A stretch of 64,000 nt of DNA from Anaerosacchariphilus polymeriproducens (GTDB taxonomy: Bacteria; Bacillota; Clostridia; Lachnospirales; Lachnospiraceae): the NCBI RefSeq assembly GCF_003363435.1, contig NZ_QRCT01000013.1, positions 1-64,000 of the forward strand. The letters are read 5' to 3'. The translations under genes were made by a program, and so were the position numbers. Below are positions 17,184 through 27,042 of this stretch, piece after piece; within the stretch, counting starts at the first letter, position 1; every line of letters begins with the position of its first letter. The notes beneath the pieces were generated by a model. That model made no database searches and was not told where the DNA came from. It saw nothing but the letters and a program-made list of their open reading frames with translations.

Positions 17184-19172
17184 TTAAAATAAGATTCTTC
17201 CTGTCTGATAAAATATAACTGATATTAACCAGGCAACGAATAACTGTAATAAAACAACTCCAACTGTATATCTTAGCGAATTACTTTCCTTCTTGATTGT
17301 TGCGATAGTTGCTATACATGGAGTATATAAAAGTGAAAATATCATTAAAGAATAAGCGTTTACTGCTCCAAAGCCTATTTGATTTAAGTCCAGTATTAAT
17401 TGTGAATATCCAGCTGCTTCACTAACACTTCCAATACCAAATAATACATAAAAACTTGAAACTACAACTTCTTTCGCAGAAAGTCCTGCAATTAGTGCTA
17501 CTGCCACCTGCCACATTCCTAATCCGGCTGGTGCCAAAATCACTCCAAAGCCTTTTCCTAACATTGCTCCAAAGCTTGATGTAACATCCTCTGTCATTCC
17601 ATTCATATTAAAATTCAAAATGAACCACATGATAATAGAGGCAATAAAAATTGTTGTTCCTGCTTTCGTTAAATAGTCTTCTATTTTATTCCATACATAA
17701 ATTCCAATGGTTCTTACATTAGGCTGCTTATATTCCGGTAATTCTATTAATAAAGTATTGCTATTCTTTATTTTATCCACTTTACCAATAATCAATGCAA
17801 GAATCACTGCTATAACAACACCCCAAACATATAGCGAAAAAGCTACTAACATCGCATGCTCTTTAAAAAACATATTTGCAAATAAAATATAGATTGGTAA
17901 TTTAGCCGAACAAGACATAAAAGGTGTTAGTAGAATTGTTTTTTTTCTATCTCTCTCATTTTCTAATGATCTCGTTGCCATAACTGCGGGAACAGAACAT
18001 CCAAATCCCAAAACCATCGGCAGAAAAGCTTTTCCCGATAAACCTGCTTTTCCCATAATACCATCCATTATATATGCAACTCTAGCCATATAACCGCTGT
18101 CTTCCAATAGTGCCAAAGCTAAAAATAAAATAAAAATATTCGGTAAAAAAGTAAGTATGCCTCCTACTCCGGCTATAATTCCATCAACAATCATAGATTT
18201 TAACCAATTCGCTGCCCCTATTGATATCAAATAATTATTAATAAAATCTGAAAACCAGCCTATTAATATTTCAACTCTTCCTTTTAACAGGTCGCCAATG
18301 AAGAAAGTTAGAAAGAACACGATCCCCATAATCCCTAAAAAAATAGGAATTCCCCATATTTTATGTGTTAATACTTCATCTACTTTATCCGTAAATGCTG
18401 ACTTTGATTCCTTGTTGAAAAGTACTTCTTGTATCATATCTTCTATATAATTATACTTCTCATTTATTATTTTCTTTTCATAATCTATTATGGAATCGTT
18501 TTTTAAAATATCTGCATATTTCTCTTTTACTTCTTCATCACCTTCCAACAGCTTAATTGCATGCCAGCGTGGATTAACAATATCTTCATGAAACTTCACC
18601 AATTTGCTTTTAATCTTACTAATTTCATTTTCAATTTCCTGGCTATATTTCAAACTATATTCTTCTGACTCTTCTTGATAGTGATGTACAACAGCATGTA
18701 ATAATACATCTAATCCTGTCCGCTTTCTCGCTGATACTGGCACAACCGGAATATTCCCAAGTACTTCAGGCATTCTATGCAAATCGATCTCCATTCCTCT
18801 TTCTTCAATGATATCCATCATATTTAATGCCATCACCACTGGTTTTCCCAGTTCTAGTAATTGAAGAGTAAGATATAGATTTCTTTCCAAAGCAGCAGCA
18901 TCTACTACATTAATAATTACATCGACTTCATCATTTAAAATACAATTTCTACTTACTTTTTCTTCTATAGAATAGGATGATAAACTATAAATACCTGGTA
19001 AATCAATCAGTTTAATTGTCCAGTCTTTATATTTTGCTTCTCCTTCTTTCTTCTCGACAGTAACTCCGGGCCAGTTCGCAACTTTTAATTTTGCACCTGT
19101 AAATGCATTGAACAAAGTTGTTTTTCCACAATTGGGATTTCCTAAAAATCCAACTTTAATTTCCTTTTTCAT
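17184..19172 (-). CDS. feoB: Ferrous iron transporter FeoB
   Basis: Main Fe(II) uptake protein of the cytoplasmic membrane; 662 residues. The N-terminal G domain has GNPNCGKTT (G1), the switch region WPGVTVEKKEG, DLPG (G3) and NMMD (G4). The membrane part holds two gate motifs with conserved Cys (GFGCSVPA near residue 390 and YTPCIATIATI near 617). The start has GGAGGAG upstream. It overlaps feoA by 17 bp, giving the order feoA-feoB-FeoB-associated peptide. Confidence 0.95.
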   Translation of the reverse strand: MKKEIKVGFLGNPNCGKTTLFNAFTGAKLKVANWPGVTVEKKEGEAKYKDWTIKLIDLPGIYSLSSYSIEEKVSRNCILNDEVDVIINVVDAAALERNLYLTLQLLELGKPVVMALNMMDIIEERGMEIDLHRMPEVLGNIPVVPVSARKRTGLDVLLHAVVHHYQEESEEYSLKYSQEIENEISKIKSKLVKFHEDIVNPRWHAIKLLEGDEEVKEKYADILKNDSIIDYEKKIINEKYNYIEDMIQEVLFNKESKSAFTDKVDEVLTHKIWGIPIFLGIMGIVFFLTFFIGDLLKGRVEILIGWFSDFINNYLISIGAANWLKSMIVDGIIAGVGGILTFLPNIFILFLALALLEDSGYMARVAYIMDGIMGKAGLSGKAFLPMVLGFGCSVPAVMATRSLENERDRKKTILLTPFMSCSAKLPIYILFANMFFKEHAMLVAFSLYVWGVVIAVILALIIGKVDKIKNSNTLLIELPEYKQPNVRTIGIYVWNKIEDYLTKAGTTIFIASIIMWFILNFNMNGMTEDVTSSFGAMLGKGFGVILAPAGLGMWQVAVALIAGLSAKEVVVSSFYVLFGIGSVSEAAGYSQLILDLNQIGFGAVNAYSLMIFSLLYTPCIATIATIKKESNSLRYTVGVVLLQLFVAWLISVIFYQTGRILF

Positions 19173-19395
19173 TTTTCTCCTCCCGGCATATAATTCCTTC
19201 TGAAATCTGCTTTCCTATCGCCCATCTTGTTCCTCGTGTTTTAATTATAAAAGCACCATTTCTTTTTTTATTTAAAATTTGAATCCTCGAACCTTCTGTA
19301 ATACCTAAGGCTTCTAGTCTTCTTCTAATGACCGGATCCAATTGTAACTCAACTACGTTATAGTTAACGTGAATTTTACCTTCTGAAATTTTCAT
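19156..19395 (-). CDS. feoA: Ferrous iron transport protein FeoA
   Basis: Small cytoplasmic SH3-like partner of FeoB, 79 residues, with RRRLEALGITEGSRIQILNK and a short beta barrel; length is usual for the family. The start at 19395 is chosen because GGAGGATAAAG precedes it; eight extra in-frame codons lie upstream without a ribosome site. First gene of the Fur-controlled feo operon. Confidence 0.92.
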   Translation of the reverse strand: MKISEGKIHVNYNVVELQLDPVIRRRLEALGITEGSRIQILNKKRNGAFIIKTRGTRWAIGKQISEGIICREEKNEKGN

Positions 19396-19435
19396 CTTTA
19401 TCCTCCATAGTAAAAACAATCCTTAAATCTTATTC

Positions 19436-19464
19436 ATTATATTCTTTTTGATAATGATTGTCAA
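19436..19464 (-). promoter_or_regulatory. Consensus promoter with overlapping Fur box for feoAB
   Basis: Minus strand TTGACA (19459-19464), exactly 17 bp, then TATAAT (19436-19441), a perfect sigma-A promoter. TGATAATGATTGTCA at 19449-19463 matches the 7-1-7 Fur box (TGATAAT-N-ATTATCA) at all but one position and covers the spacer and -35, so iron-bound Fur should block feoAB transcription. Confidence 0.85.
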
Positions 19465-19537
19465 TACTGATTTTGCTTGGAATTATTTCTATTTTTTCAT
19501 TTTTTTTGTAAAATCCACTATGCAGAATTAAATTGTA

Positions 19538-19546
19538 TGTTATAAT
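19538..19546 (+). promoter_or_regulatory. Extended -10 promoter of fba
   Basis: TGTTATAAT on the plus strand, with the TG extension and a consensus -10, 52 bp before the fba ATG; no clear -35. It is divergent from the feoAB promoter. Confidence 0.55.
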
Positions 19547-19597
19547 GTTAGTTGGACCATTACCAAAATATTGATAGAATGAAAGGATGGATAAATA

Positions 19598-20545
19598 ATG
19601 GCTTTAGTTACAACAACTGAAATGTTCAAAAAAGCATATGAAGGCGGTTATGCTATCGGAGCTTTTAACGTGAACAACATGGAAATTATTCAAGGAATTA
19701 CAGAGGCTGCAAAAGAAGAAAATGCACCACTTATTTTGCAAGTTTCTGCAGGAGCTAGAAAATATGCAAAACATGCATACTTAGTTAAATTAGTTGAAGC
19801 TGCATTAATTGATACTGATCTTCCAATCGCGCTTCACTTGGATCATGGTGATAGTTTTGAAATTTGTAAATCTTGTATCGATGGCGGTTTTACTTCCGTT
19901 ATGATTGATGGTTCTCAACATAGTTTCGAAGATAATATCAAATTAACAAAACAAGTAGTAGAATATGCTCATGCACATGGCTGTGTAGTTGAAGGTGAAT
20001 TAGGAAAATTAGCTGGTGTTGAAGATGATGTTAATGTATCTGCTGAGGATGCTTCTTATACCAGACCAGAAGAAGTTCAAGAATTTGTTTCCAGAACCGG
20101 AGTTGATTCATTAGCAATCGCTATTGGTACAAGCCATGGTGCTTTCAAATTCAAACCTGGTCAAAAACCACAATTACGTTTTGATATCTTAAAAGAGGTA
20201 GAAAAATTACTACCTAATTTCCCAATCGTTTTACACGGTGCTTCTTCCGTTATTCCAAAATATGTAGAAACAATTAACGCTTGTGGCGGAAAATTAGACG
20301 ATGCTATTGGAATTCCAGAAGAAATGTTAAGAGAAGCTGCTTCTATGGCTGTATGTAAAATCAATATTGACTCTGACTTAAGACTTGCTTTAACAGCTGG
20401 TATCAGAGAACACTTTACATCTCATCCTGAACACTTTGATCCTAGACAATATTTATCTCCAGCTAGAGATAACATTAGAGACTTAGTAAGACATAAACTT
20501 GTTAACGTTCTTGGATGTAACGGTAAAGCTGGCGAATTAAAATAG
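19598..20545 (+). CDS. fba: Class II fructose-1,6-bisphosphate aldolase
   Basis: Glycolytic enzyme interconverting fructose 1,6-bisphosphate with DHAP and glyceraldehyde 3-phosphate; 315 residues. Zinc-site segments are visible: LHLDHGDSFE (catalytic Asp and His), VEGELGKLAG (Glu), AIGTSHGAFKF (His) and LHGASS (His). The overall form matches the TIM-barrel class IIB enzymes common in clostridia. AAGGATGG precedes the ATG. It is monocistronic, flanked by its own promoter and terminator, and separate from gap-pgk-tpiA 7 kb away. Confidence 0.95.
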   Translation: MALVTTTEMFKKAYEGGYAIGAFNVNNMEIIQGITEAAKEENAPLILQVSAGARKYAKHAYLVKLVEAALIDTDLPIALHLDHGDSFEICKSCIDGGFTSVMIDGSQHSFEDNIKLTKQVVEYAHAHGCVVEGELGKLAGVEDDVNVSAEDASYTRPEEVQEFVSRTGVDSLAIAIGTSHGAFKFKPGQKPQLRFDILKEVEKLLPNFPIVLHGASSVIPKYVETINACGGKLDDAIGIPEEMLREAASMAVCKINIDSDLRLALTAGIREHFTSHPEHFDPRQYLSPARDNIRDLVRHKLVNVLGCNGKAGELK

Positions 20546-20563
20546 TCTATAAGACTTAAAATT

Positions 20564-20598
20564 AAAAAAGCATCCTCCCATAAGGTGGATGCTTTTTT
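20564..20598. terminator. Bidirectional terminator between fba and tkt
   Basis: AAAAAAGCATCC and GGATGCTTTTTT flank a short loop, giving T-runs on both strands for the convergent fba and tkt genes. Confidence 0.88.
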
Positions 20599-20606
20599 AA
20601 CTTAAA

Positions 20607-22595
20607 CTAAAATAATTCAATTACCGTTTTCACTACATTATCAACCGTAATTTTATATTTCTCAAATAATTCTTCCCCCGATGCACAAGCTCCAAATCCT
20701 TTCATTGTAACATATGCACCGTCTAGTCCAACATATCTCCCCCAGCCAAAGTCTGAAAGCGCTTCAATGACAACTCTTTTTCTAACTGACTGTGGTATAA
20801 CTGATTCTCTGTATTCTAAATCCTGTTGTTCAAAAATCTCCATACAAGGCATACTCACCACACGCACATCAACACCTTTACTGACAAGATCTTTCTTAGC
20901 TTCTACTGCTATAGCTACCTCAGAACCACTGGCAATTAGAATAGCATCCGGTATTTCTTTTATAGAATCCTGTAATACATAAGCTCCATTTATCGCTTCT
21001 TTTCCTGTTTCTTCTAATTGTTGTAACTTTTGTCTGGTCAATACAATGGCCGATGGAGTCGTTTTAGAAATAATTGATTGATACCATGCTGCCGCCGTTT
21101 CTTTGGCATCTGCCGGACGAAATACGTTTAAGTTTGGTATAGCCCTTAACATAGCGAGTTGTTCAACCGGTTGATGCGTGGGACCATCTTCACCTACTCC
21201 AATACTATCATGTGTAAATACATATGTAATAGGTAACTTCATCATTGCTGATAATCGAGCCATCGGTTTCAAATAATCACTAAACACGAAAAATGTAGAA
21301 ACAAATGGTCGTAATCCTCCATGAAGTGCTATTCCATTTCCAATCGCTGCCATTGATAATTCCCTTACTCCAAAATGAAGATTACGCCCCTTATAATTCA
21401 ATTTTGAGAAATCTCCTGCCATCTCCATATATGTTTTATTTGAAGGTGCCAGATCTGCAGAACCCCCAATGAATCCGGGCAGCAAATTTTTAATCCGATT
21501 TATTATTGAACCAGATAAATTTCTAGTTGATTCCGGCCTAATATCAAAGTTAGAAAACAATTCATTTTCCAATAACTCTTTTTCGATATCTTTATCATGA
21601 TACTTATGCCATTTTTCTTTCATATTCGGATATCTGCTACAATACTCAACAAATAATTGATTCCAATCTGCTTCTTGTTCTCTTCCCTTTACTGTAAGTA
21701 GTTGATAGTGTTTATAAACTTCATCCGGAATATAAAATGGTTCTAAACTATCCCATCCTAAATTGTTTTTCAATGCAGTCACATTTTCTGTACCTAGAGG
21801 TTCGCCATGGGCACTTGCTTTTCCTTGTTTTTGAGGACATCCATATCCGATCTGCGTATTTATTTTTATAAAAGAAGGTTTTGTTTTATCTTGCTTCGCT
21901 TTAGCAATCGCTTGTCCAATTTCTTCGATATCATTTCCATCTTCAACTGAAATAACCTGAAAACCATATGCTTTCATTCTCATTAATACATCTTCCGTAA
22001 ATGCAATTTCTGTGCTTCCTTCAATGGAAATATTATTGGAATCATACAATACAATTAATTTATGAAGTCCTAATGTACCAGCCAACGAGAAGGCTTCCGA
22101 TGAAATTCCCTCCATCATACATCCATCTCCACCTAATACATAAGTATAATGATCAAACACAGGATAATCAGTCTTATTAAATACAGATGCCAGATGTGCT
22201 TCTGCAATAGCCATTCCAACCGCCATTCCCATTCCTGCTCCCAAAGGGCCTGTTGTGGCTTCTACTCCCATAGTATGACCATATTCCGGATGTCCAGGTG
22301 TTAAAGAACCTTTTTGTCTAAATTTTTTTAAATCTTCTACTGTTAGTCCATAGCCAAACAAATGCAACAACGAATATAAGAGTATAGAACCATGTCCAGC
22401 TGACAAAATAAAACGATCTCTATTTACCCATAAAGGATTTTTGGGGTTATGTTTCATATGATGTGCCCACATTTCGTAGGCTGCGGCAGCTGAACCCAAC
22501 GGCATACCCGGATGTCCCGATTTCGCTTCTTCAATTGCATCTGCTGCTAAAACACGTATCGCGTTCAATGCCTTTGTATCTATATTTTGATTCAT
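20607..22595 (-). CDS. tkt: Transketolase
   Basis: Thiamine-diphosphate enzyme of the non-oxidative pentose phosphate pathway; 662 residues, full length and unsplit. It shows KSGHPGMPLG near residue 24, the ThDP motif GDGCMMEGISSEA...SNNISI (near 155-190), the pyrimidine-domain glutamate region HFGVRELSMAAIGNG (near 408) and THDSIGVGEDGPTHQP. The start has AGGAAGG upstream. It lies 12 bp after the PTS IIB gene, so it appears to be the last gene of the PTS operon. It could be a substrate-induced copy or the only one; the window cannot tell. Confidence 0.94.
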   Translation of the reverse strand: MNQNIDTKALNAIRVLAADAIEEAKSGHPGMPLGSAAAAYEMWAHHMKHNPKNPLWVNRDRFILSAGHGSILLYSLLHLFGYGLTVEDLKKFRQKGSLTPGHPEYGHTMGVEATTGPLGAGMGMAVGMAIAEAHLASVFNKTDYPVFDHYTYVLGGDGCMMEGISSEAFSLAGTLGLHKLIVLYDSNNISIEGSTEIAFTEDVLMRMKAYGFQVISVEDGNDIEEIGQAIAKAKQDKTKPSFIKINTQIGYGCPQKQGKASAHGEPLGTENVTALKNNLGWDSLEPFYIPDEVYKHYQLLTVKGREQEADWNQLFVEYCSRYPNMKEKWHKYHDKDIEKELLENELFSNFDIRPESTRNLSGSIINRIKNLLPGFIGGSADLAPSNKTYMEMAGDFSKLNYKGRNLHFGVRELSMAAIGNGIALHGGLRPFVSTFFVFSDYLKPMARLSAMMKLPITYVFTHDSIGVGEDGPTHQPVEQLAMLRAIPNLNVFRPADAKETAAAWYQSIISKTTPSAIVLTRQKLQQLEETGKEAINGAYVLQDSIKEIPDAILIASGSEVAIAVEAKKDLVSKGVDVRVVSMPCMEIFEQQDLEYRESVIPQSVRKRVVIEALSDFGWGRYVGLDGAYVTMKGFGACASGEELFEKYKITVDNVVKTVIELF

Positions 22596-22607
22596 TTGCT
22601 AACCTTC

Positions 22608-22892
22608 CTAATTTTCCTGCTCAAATATTTGTTTTAATTTCGTCTGAATTTCCTCTACAGAAACCATATTATTTAAACCAATTGCCATTCCGGCTTTCAA
22701 AGCATTCGGTAATAAATCTGCTCCGCAAATAAACAGATCCGCAGCACCAGGCATTACATCATCAATGGTAGAGTGTTCTACTTCTATATCATCAATACCC
22801 AAATTTTTTAATGCCTTTTTGACATTCATCTCCATAACAAATGAAGTTCCCAGTCCCGAACCACAAAAACATAATATCTTTTTAATCTTCAT
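22608..22892 (-). CDS. PTS IIB component, ascorbate/galactitol type
   Basis: A 94-residue cytoplasmic phosphotransfer protein. The phospho-Cys loop CFCGSGLGTSFVMEM (Cys near residue 10) is typical of SgaB/UlaB-type IIB domains. The start at 22892 has GAGGAGG upstream; an alternative start 15 codons earlier would overlap the IIC gene. It sits between IIC and tkt. Substrate is unknown; similarity to UlaB alone does not prove ascorbate. Confidence 0.88.
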   Translation of the reverse strand: MKIKKILCFCGSGLGTSFVMEMNVKKALKNLGIDDIEVEHSTIDDVMPGAADLFICGADLLPNALKAGMAIGLNNMVSVEEIQTKLKQIFEQEN

Positions 22893-22911
22893 ATAAATCA
22901 AATCCTCCTCT

Positions 22912-24294
22912 TTAAGTTTCATTTTTCTTTCTTCCAATAGTAAAACTATACAAAATCGGCATCATGAACATAACTATCATTAAAACAAAAATAATATCGG
23001 CTGATATGACTTTTGATAAGTTGCCAAATATAATACCAATCACAGTAAAATCGGCATCAGAAAACGTTGTGCTCGCAAATCCAAGTGAACCAAGTACCGG
23101 TAACAAAAAAGCTGCCAATAATGTCACTGCAATACCATGTACAAAAGCTCCAACGATACAACCTTTTAACCCTCCAGTTGCATTCCCACATACACCTGCC
23201 GTTGCTCCACAAAAGAAATGTACTACTGCACCCGGAAGAATTATCGCTGCAGCCAGACCTATATTTCCCATGAATGCCAGAATAATCAATCCGAAAACCC
23301 CTCCGGTAAACGAACACAAAAATCCAATTAATACAGCGTTCGGAGCATAAGGAAATACGATTGGACAATCAAGTGCCGGTTTTGCATTGGGCACTAATTT
23401 CTCCGAAATCCCTTTAAAAGCCGGTACAATTTCGGCAATCAACATACGAACTCCTGCTAATACAATATAAATACCTGCTGAAAATGTAATTGCATTCATT
23501 ACAGAATATAATACCCAATTAGTACCATTAAATATTTCTTCTGCTTTTACGGTATTTGTAAATTCAGCAACACCAGATACAATTATGTAACATATAAACA
23601 TAGCAATGGAGATTGAGATAGTATTATCCCTCAGGAATGATAAACCTTTAGGAAAATTCACATCTTCCGTCGTACGCATCTCTTTTTTTGTTCCAAATGC
23701 CTTACCTATCTGAGCACTCAGCCAATAACCACAACTTCCAAAATGCCCTAAAGCCAGTGAATCATCTCCTGTAACTTTTTTCATAGTCGGCTGCATAATA
23801 GCCGGAAACATAGCCATGATAAAACCTAGTAATAAAGCACCACTCAATATTAATTTCCAGCCACTTAAACCTCCTATAGAAAATATTATGGATATTAAAC
23901 ATGACATATACAATGCATGATGTCCAGTAAGGAAAATATATTTCCATTTTGAAAACCGAGCCATTAGTATATTTAGACACATTCCTAATGCAAATATAGA
24001 TGCTGTTTGAACTGCATATTCATTAAGTCCAAGAGAAGTAATTGCCTCATTGTTAGGTACCACTCCCTGGACACCAAATGCCACTTGGAATAAATCACCA
24101 AAAGGTATAATTGCTTGTTGAATAACGGATGCACCGGCACTTAATACCAGGAATCCTAATATTGTTTTAATTGTTCCTTTTACTACATTTTGAACATTAC
24201 TCTTTTGTAAAATCAAACCTATCAATGCAATTAATCCTACAAATATCGCGGGTGTTGATAAAATCTGTTGTATAAAATTTAGTATACTAGCCAT
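22912..24294 (-). CDS. PTS IIC component, UlaA/SgaT type
   Basis: Membrane permease of 460 residues with about ten to eleven helices. It matches the EIIC-SgaT/UlaA family: FIQQILSTPAIFVGLIALIG at the start, GHHALYMS near residue 120 and an FGSCGYWLSAQIG segment. It imports and phosphorylates a sugar or sugar acid with the IIA and IIB next to it. GGAAGGAG precedes the ATG. The genes for ascorbate breakdown (UlaD-G type) are absent; a transketolase follows instead. Confidence 0.9.
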   Translation of the reverse strand: MASILNFIQQILSTPAIFVGLIALIGLILQKSNVQNVVKGTIKTILGFLVLSAGASVIQQAIIPFGDLFQVAFGVQGVVPNNEAITSLGLNEYAVQTASIFALGMCLNILMARFSKWKYIFLTGHHALYMSCLISIIFSIGGLSGWKLILSGALLLGFIMAMFPAIMQPTMKKVTGDDSLALGHFGSCGYWLSAQIGKAFGTKKEMRTTEDVNFPKGLSFLRDNTISISIAMFICYIIVSGVAEFTNTVKAEEIFNGTNWVLYSVMNAITFSAGIYIVLAGVRMLIAEIVPAFKGISEKLVPNAKPALDCPIVFPYAPNAVLIGFLCSFTGGVFGLIILAFMGNIGLAAAIILPGAVVHFFCGATAGVCGNATGGLKGCIVGAFVHGIAVTLLAAFLLPVLGSLGFASTTFSDADFTVIGIIFGNLSKVISADIIFVLMIVMFMMPILYSFTIGRKKNET

Positions 24295-24311
24295 AATAAT
24301 TTCTCCTTCCC

Positions 24312-24746
24312 TCAATGAAAATATTGATACAATGTATCTACATCTTTTGATTTCAAAATCTCTTTAACTACTTCCTCATTTTGAAGTACTTCTGTAATAT
24401 TAGCCAAAGCATCTAAATGGCTTTCGTTGTCTTTTGCCGCTAATGAAACAAATAACTTAGCCGGTATTTCATCTTTTCCAAAATAAATAGACTTTTTAAA
24501 TAATGTAATTGAAATCTGGCTTTTAATAACACCTTGTTCAGGTCTTGCATGAGGTAACGCAATATATGGTCCTATAACAATATAAGGCCCCAAGGATTCT
24601 ATATTTGATATGATTTCTTCTTTATATCTTTCTTCTACGAATCCATGTCGTTCCAGTGGCTTTATGCAAATCCGTATTGCTTCTTTCCAATCTTTTGCTT
24701 CCTCTAATATCTGAACATTATCTTTTGATAATATCTCGATTCCCAT
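24312..24746 (-). CDS. PTS IIA component, mannitol/fructose type
   Basis: A 144-residue phosphocarrier with the IIA active-site motif GPYIALPHARPEQG (phospho-His near residue 68). The start at 24746 follows AAAGGA; an earlier ATG at 24770 overlaps the regulator stop and has no ribosome site. Second gene of the regulator-IIA-IIC-IIB-tkt operon. Confidence 0.88.
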   Translation of the reverse strand: MGIEILSKDNVQILEEAKDWKEAIRICIKPLERHGFVEERYKEEIISNIESLGPYIVIGPYIALPHARPEQGVIKSQISITLFKKSIYFGKDEIPAKLFVSLAAKDNESHLDALANITEVLQNEEVVKEILKSKDVDTLYQYFH

Positions 24747-24766
24747 AATAAAACGATTCCTTTCTG

Positions 24767-26866
24767 TCATATATTGATATTATCAATACCTTCCTCATAT
24801 TTTTTAAGCAATTGATGTACTTCATAACTTGTTTTTGCTTCTTTTAATTGTTGATACTTATTTCTATTTGAAAAAATATCTGCCAACTGCATGAATGCAC
24901 GTAAATGTTTTTTCCCGTCTATCGGACTTAAACAACAAATAAAATCGATATCTTTAAAGGTTTTATGTCCGAAAGAGACTGGTTCTTTTAAACGTATCAT
25001 GCTTAATCCAAGTTTTTTTGTACCTGCTTCAATACCAGCATGGGGTATCGCAAGTCCTTTTGTCAAAACGATATAAGGACCATTTTCTTCAATTGAATGT
25101 ATCATTTCATTTATATATCTTTCTTCAATATATTGGTTATCTAATAGTATTTTAGCTGATTTAGAAACAGCATCCTTCCATGAATCACATAATACATCCA
25201 ATTGTATAAATTTCTCAGTCAATAATTCGCTTAAGTTGAATGGTATCGAATCTTCTTGAATTCTATCCCCTACATATGTATTAATTATTTTAGCTATACT
25301 ATTATTTAGTTCTTTTCCTTCGCTTCCTAATTCAGAGTAGATGATTTTTTCTACTTCTTTTAGAAGATTATCCCATCCATAATTTTTAATAATCGTACGA
25401 TTTTTCTTTTGCAAAACCATACTTATTTTCTCATTTAATTTTTGATAATCTAATAAAGTCGGAATTGCTTGCACTACAATAGTCTCTATGTCTTTCCGGT
25501 GTAATTCAGTCGTAGATATGACCAAATCTGCCTGAAATAATTTTTCGTTTTCAATTTCATGAGCTGTCATTATCTCTGATATTCTAAATGAAAATCTTTT
25601 TTTCAAATTTGCATATAATAGTTTTGATGTTCCAATTCCTCCATTACAAGCCAAAATAACATTCAGACATTCCATATTTCCGTGCTGTCTTTCAATTGCC
25701 GCACAAATATGAACAACGATATAATTAATATCTGTTTCTGTAAATTTTCGATAGCTAAATGACTCCAAATATTGAATATTGCGCACTACACAATCCATTA
25801 CTCTTTTATTTTCTTTTACCACTTGATCAATAACAGGGTTTTTAACCAATATTGCTGAAGATTTAAATGCCGAAATCAAATGATTAGACAAATCTTGCTG
25901 AAATGTTAGATCATGCTTTAGATCTATCTGCAGATCATCTGATATTAATTCAATAAATCTTCTGGTCAGAAGTTGGGTTTTAACAATATCTGAATCTATG
26001 TTGGTCTTTTTATGATAATGTAGACCTTCTAATATTTGTGAAAGCATTAAAACTTCTCTTTCATCCATTAAAAAATTACAATACTGAGAAACTAACTTCA
26101 TAATATCAAAAGCCATACAATATTTTGTGTCATTTTTCTTTTCATGACTATCCAAAAATTTGCCATGATTCATTCTGTTAAAAACTAACATAAGATAACA
26201 CTGCAAGCGGCAAAATGAATCATCTGAAAAAAAATGTCCATATCGAGTCTCTTGTTCTATTACAATGCTATACATCACCTCACTTTCTAATTTTTTTGTA
26301 TCTGTCAATAAGTCCATTCCAGGATAGGAAGCAATTTGAACTCTCTTTTCAGCAGTAATATCAGCATATCGACAAATTATACTTAGTAACAGTAATCGTT
26401 TATTCTTTTCTGTTCCTTCTACATACAACCCTTTATTTGAATACGTCTTCACATGAAGTTTAGCATTTTTACAAATTTTTTTTACTTCTTCCATATCATT
26501 AATAGTCGTCGCACGGCTGACCATTAATCTTTCTGCAAGCATTTGTAGGGTTATTGGATATTCAGAACGTATTAATAAGCAGCACATACAATGGACTCGT
26601 TCGTCTTTTGATAATTTATAGGTATAAACATCCTTTTCGATATGCAACATATGAACATTCCTCAAATCATCTCCAACGTTAATTTTCCCACTATTCTTTA
26701 GCACTAACGGGGTTAATCCATGTTCCTGCAAAAATTCGTTTATACAAATTAAGTCATTACGAATACTTCGTTCTGAAACACGAAACAGTTCTGCCAATCC
26801 GGAGAGTGTACATGTCTCTTCATGATTTGATAAATATATAAGCATATCTCTGTTTCTTTTGTTCAT
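24767..26866 (-). CDS. PRD-containing transcriptional activator with IIB and IIA domains
   Basis: PTS-controlled regulator of 699 residues, MtlR/LicR-like. Order: N-terminal helix-turn-helix domains (LSGLAELFRVSERSIRNDL and MVSRATTINDMEEV), two PTS regulation domains (about residues 190-400), a IIB-like domain with Cys in ACNGGIGTSKLL (near residue 412), and a C-terminal IIA-like domain with GLAIPHAG (near 615). Phosphorylation of these should set its activity according to substrate. The start at 26866 has AAAAGGAG upstream. It is the first gene of the PTS operon and probably its activator. An extended -10 (TGTTACAAT, minus, near 26900-26908) lies 34 bp upstream. Confidence 0.9.
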   Translation of the reverse strand: MNKRNRDMLIYLSNHEETCTLSGLAELFRVSERSIRNDLICINEFLQEHGLTPLVLKNSGKINVGDDLRNVHMLHIEKDVYTYKLSKDERVHCMCCLLIRSEYPITLQMLAERLMVSRATTINDMEEVKKICKNAKLHVKTYSNKGLYVEGTEKNKRLLLLSIICRYADITAEKRVQIASYPGMDLLTDTKKLESEVMYSIVIEQETRYGHFFSDDSFCRLQCYLMLVFNRMNHGKFLDSHEKKNDTKYCMAFDIMKLVSQYCNFLMDEREVLMLSQILEGLHYHKKTNIDSDIVKTQLLTRRFIELISDDLQIDLKHDLTFQQDLSNHLISAFKSSAILVKNPVIDQVVKENKRVMDCVVRNIQYLESFSYRKFTETDINYIVVHICAAIERQHGNMECLNVILACNGGIGTSKLLYANLKKRFSFRISEIMTAHEIENEKLFQADLVISTTELHRKDIETIVVQAIPTLLDYQKLNEKISMVLQKKNRTIIKNYGWDNLLKEVEKIIYSELGSEGKELNNSIAKIINTYVGDRIQEDSIPFNLSELLTEKFIQLDVLCDSWKDAVSKSAKILLDNQYIEERYINEMIHSIEENGPYIVLTKGLAIPHAGIEAGTKKLGLSMIRLKEPVSFGHKTFKDIDFICCLSPIDGKKHLRAFMQLADIFSNRNKYQQLKEAKTSYEVHQLLKKYEEGIDNINI

Positions 26867-26997
26867 TTTGCCTTTCTCCTTTTCGATTACTGTGATTTTA
26901 TTGTAACATTTTATAAAAAAAAGAAAAGTCAAAGTCTTTTCCTTACTTTTTGAAAATAATTATACATAAGATTTATCTCATTTTAACCTATTTAGAA

Positions 26998-27032
26998 CAA
27001 AAAAAACCCTGTAAACATTACATTTACAGGGT
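26998..27032 (-). terminator. Terminator after tpiA
   Basis: Minus strand ACCCTGTAAA, 7-nt loop, TTTACAGGGT, then a run of eight Ts: a perfect 10-bp stem that ends the gap-pgk-tpiA unit. Confidence 0.92.
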
Positions 27033-27042
27033 AAAGTATAAA

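Noticed and set aside
23057-23368. Additional open frames opposite or inside the PTS IIC gene
   Set aside because: They are out-of-frame shadows of a well-supported membrane protein and lack ribosome sites.
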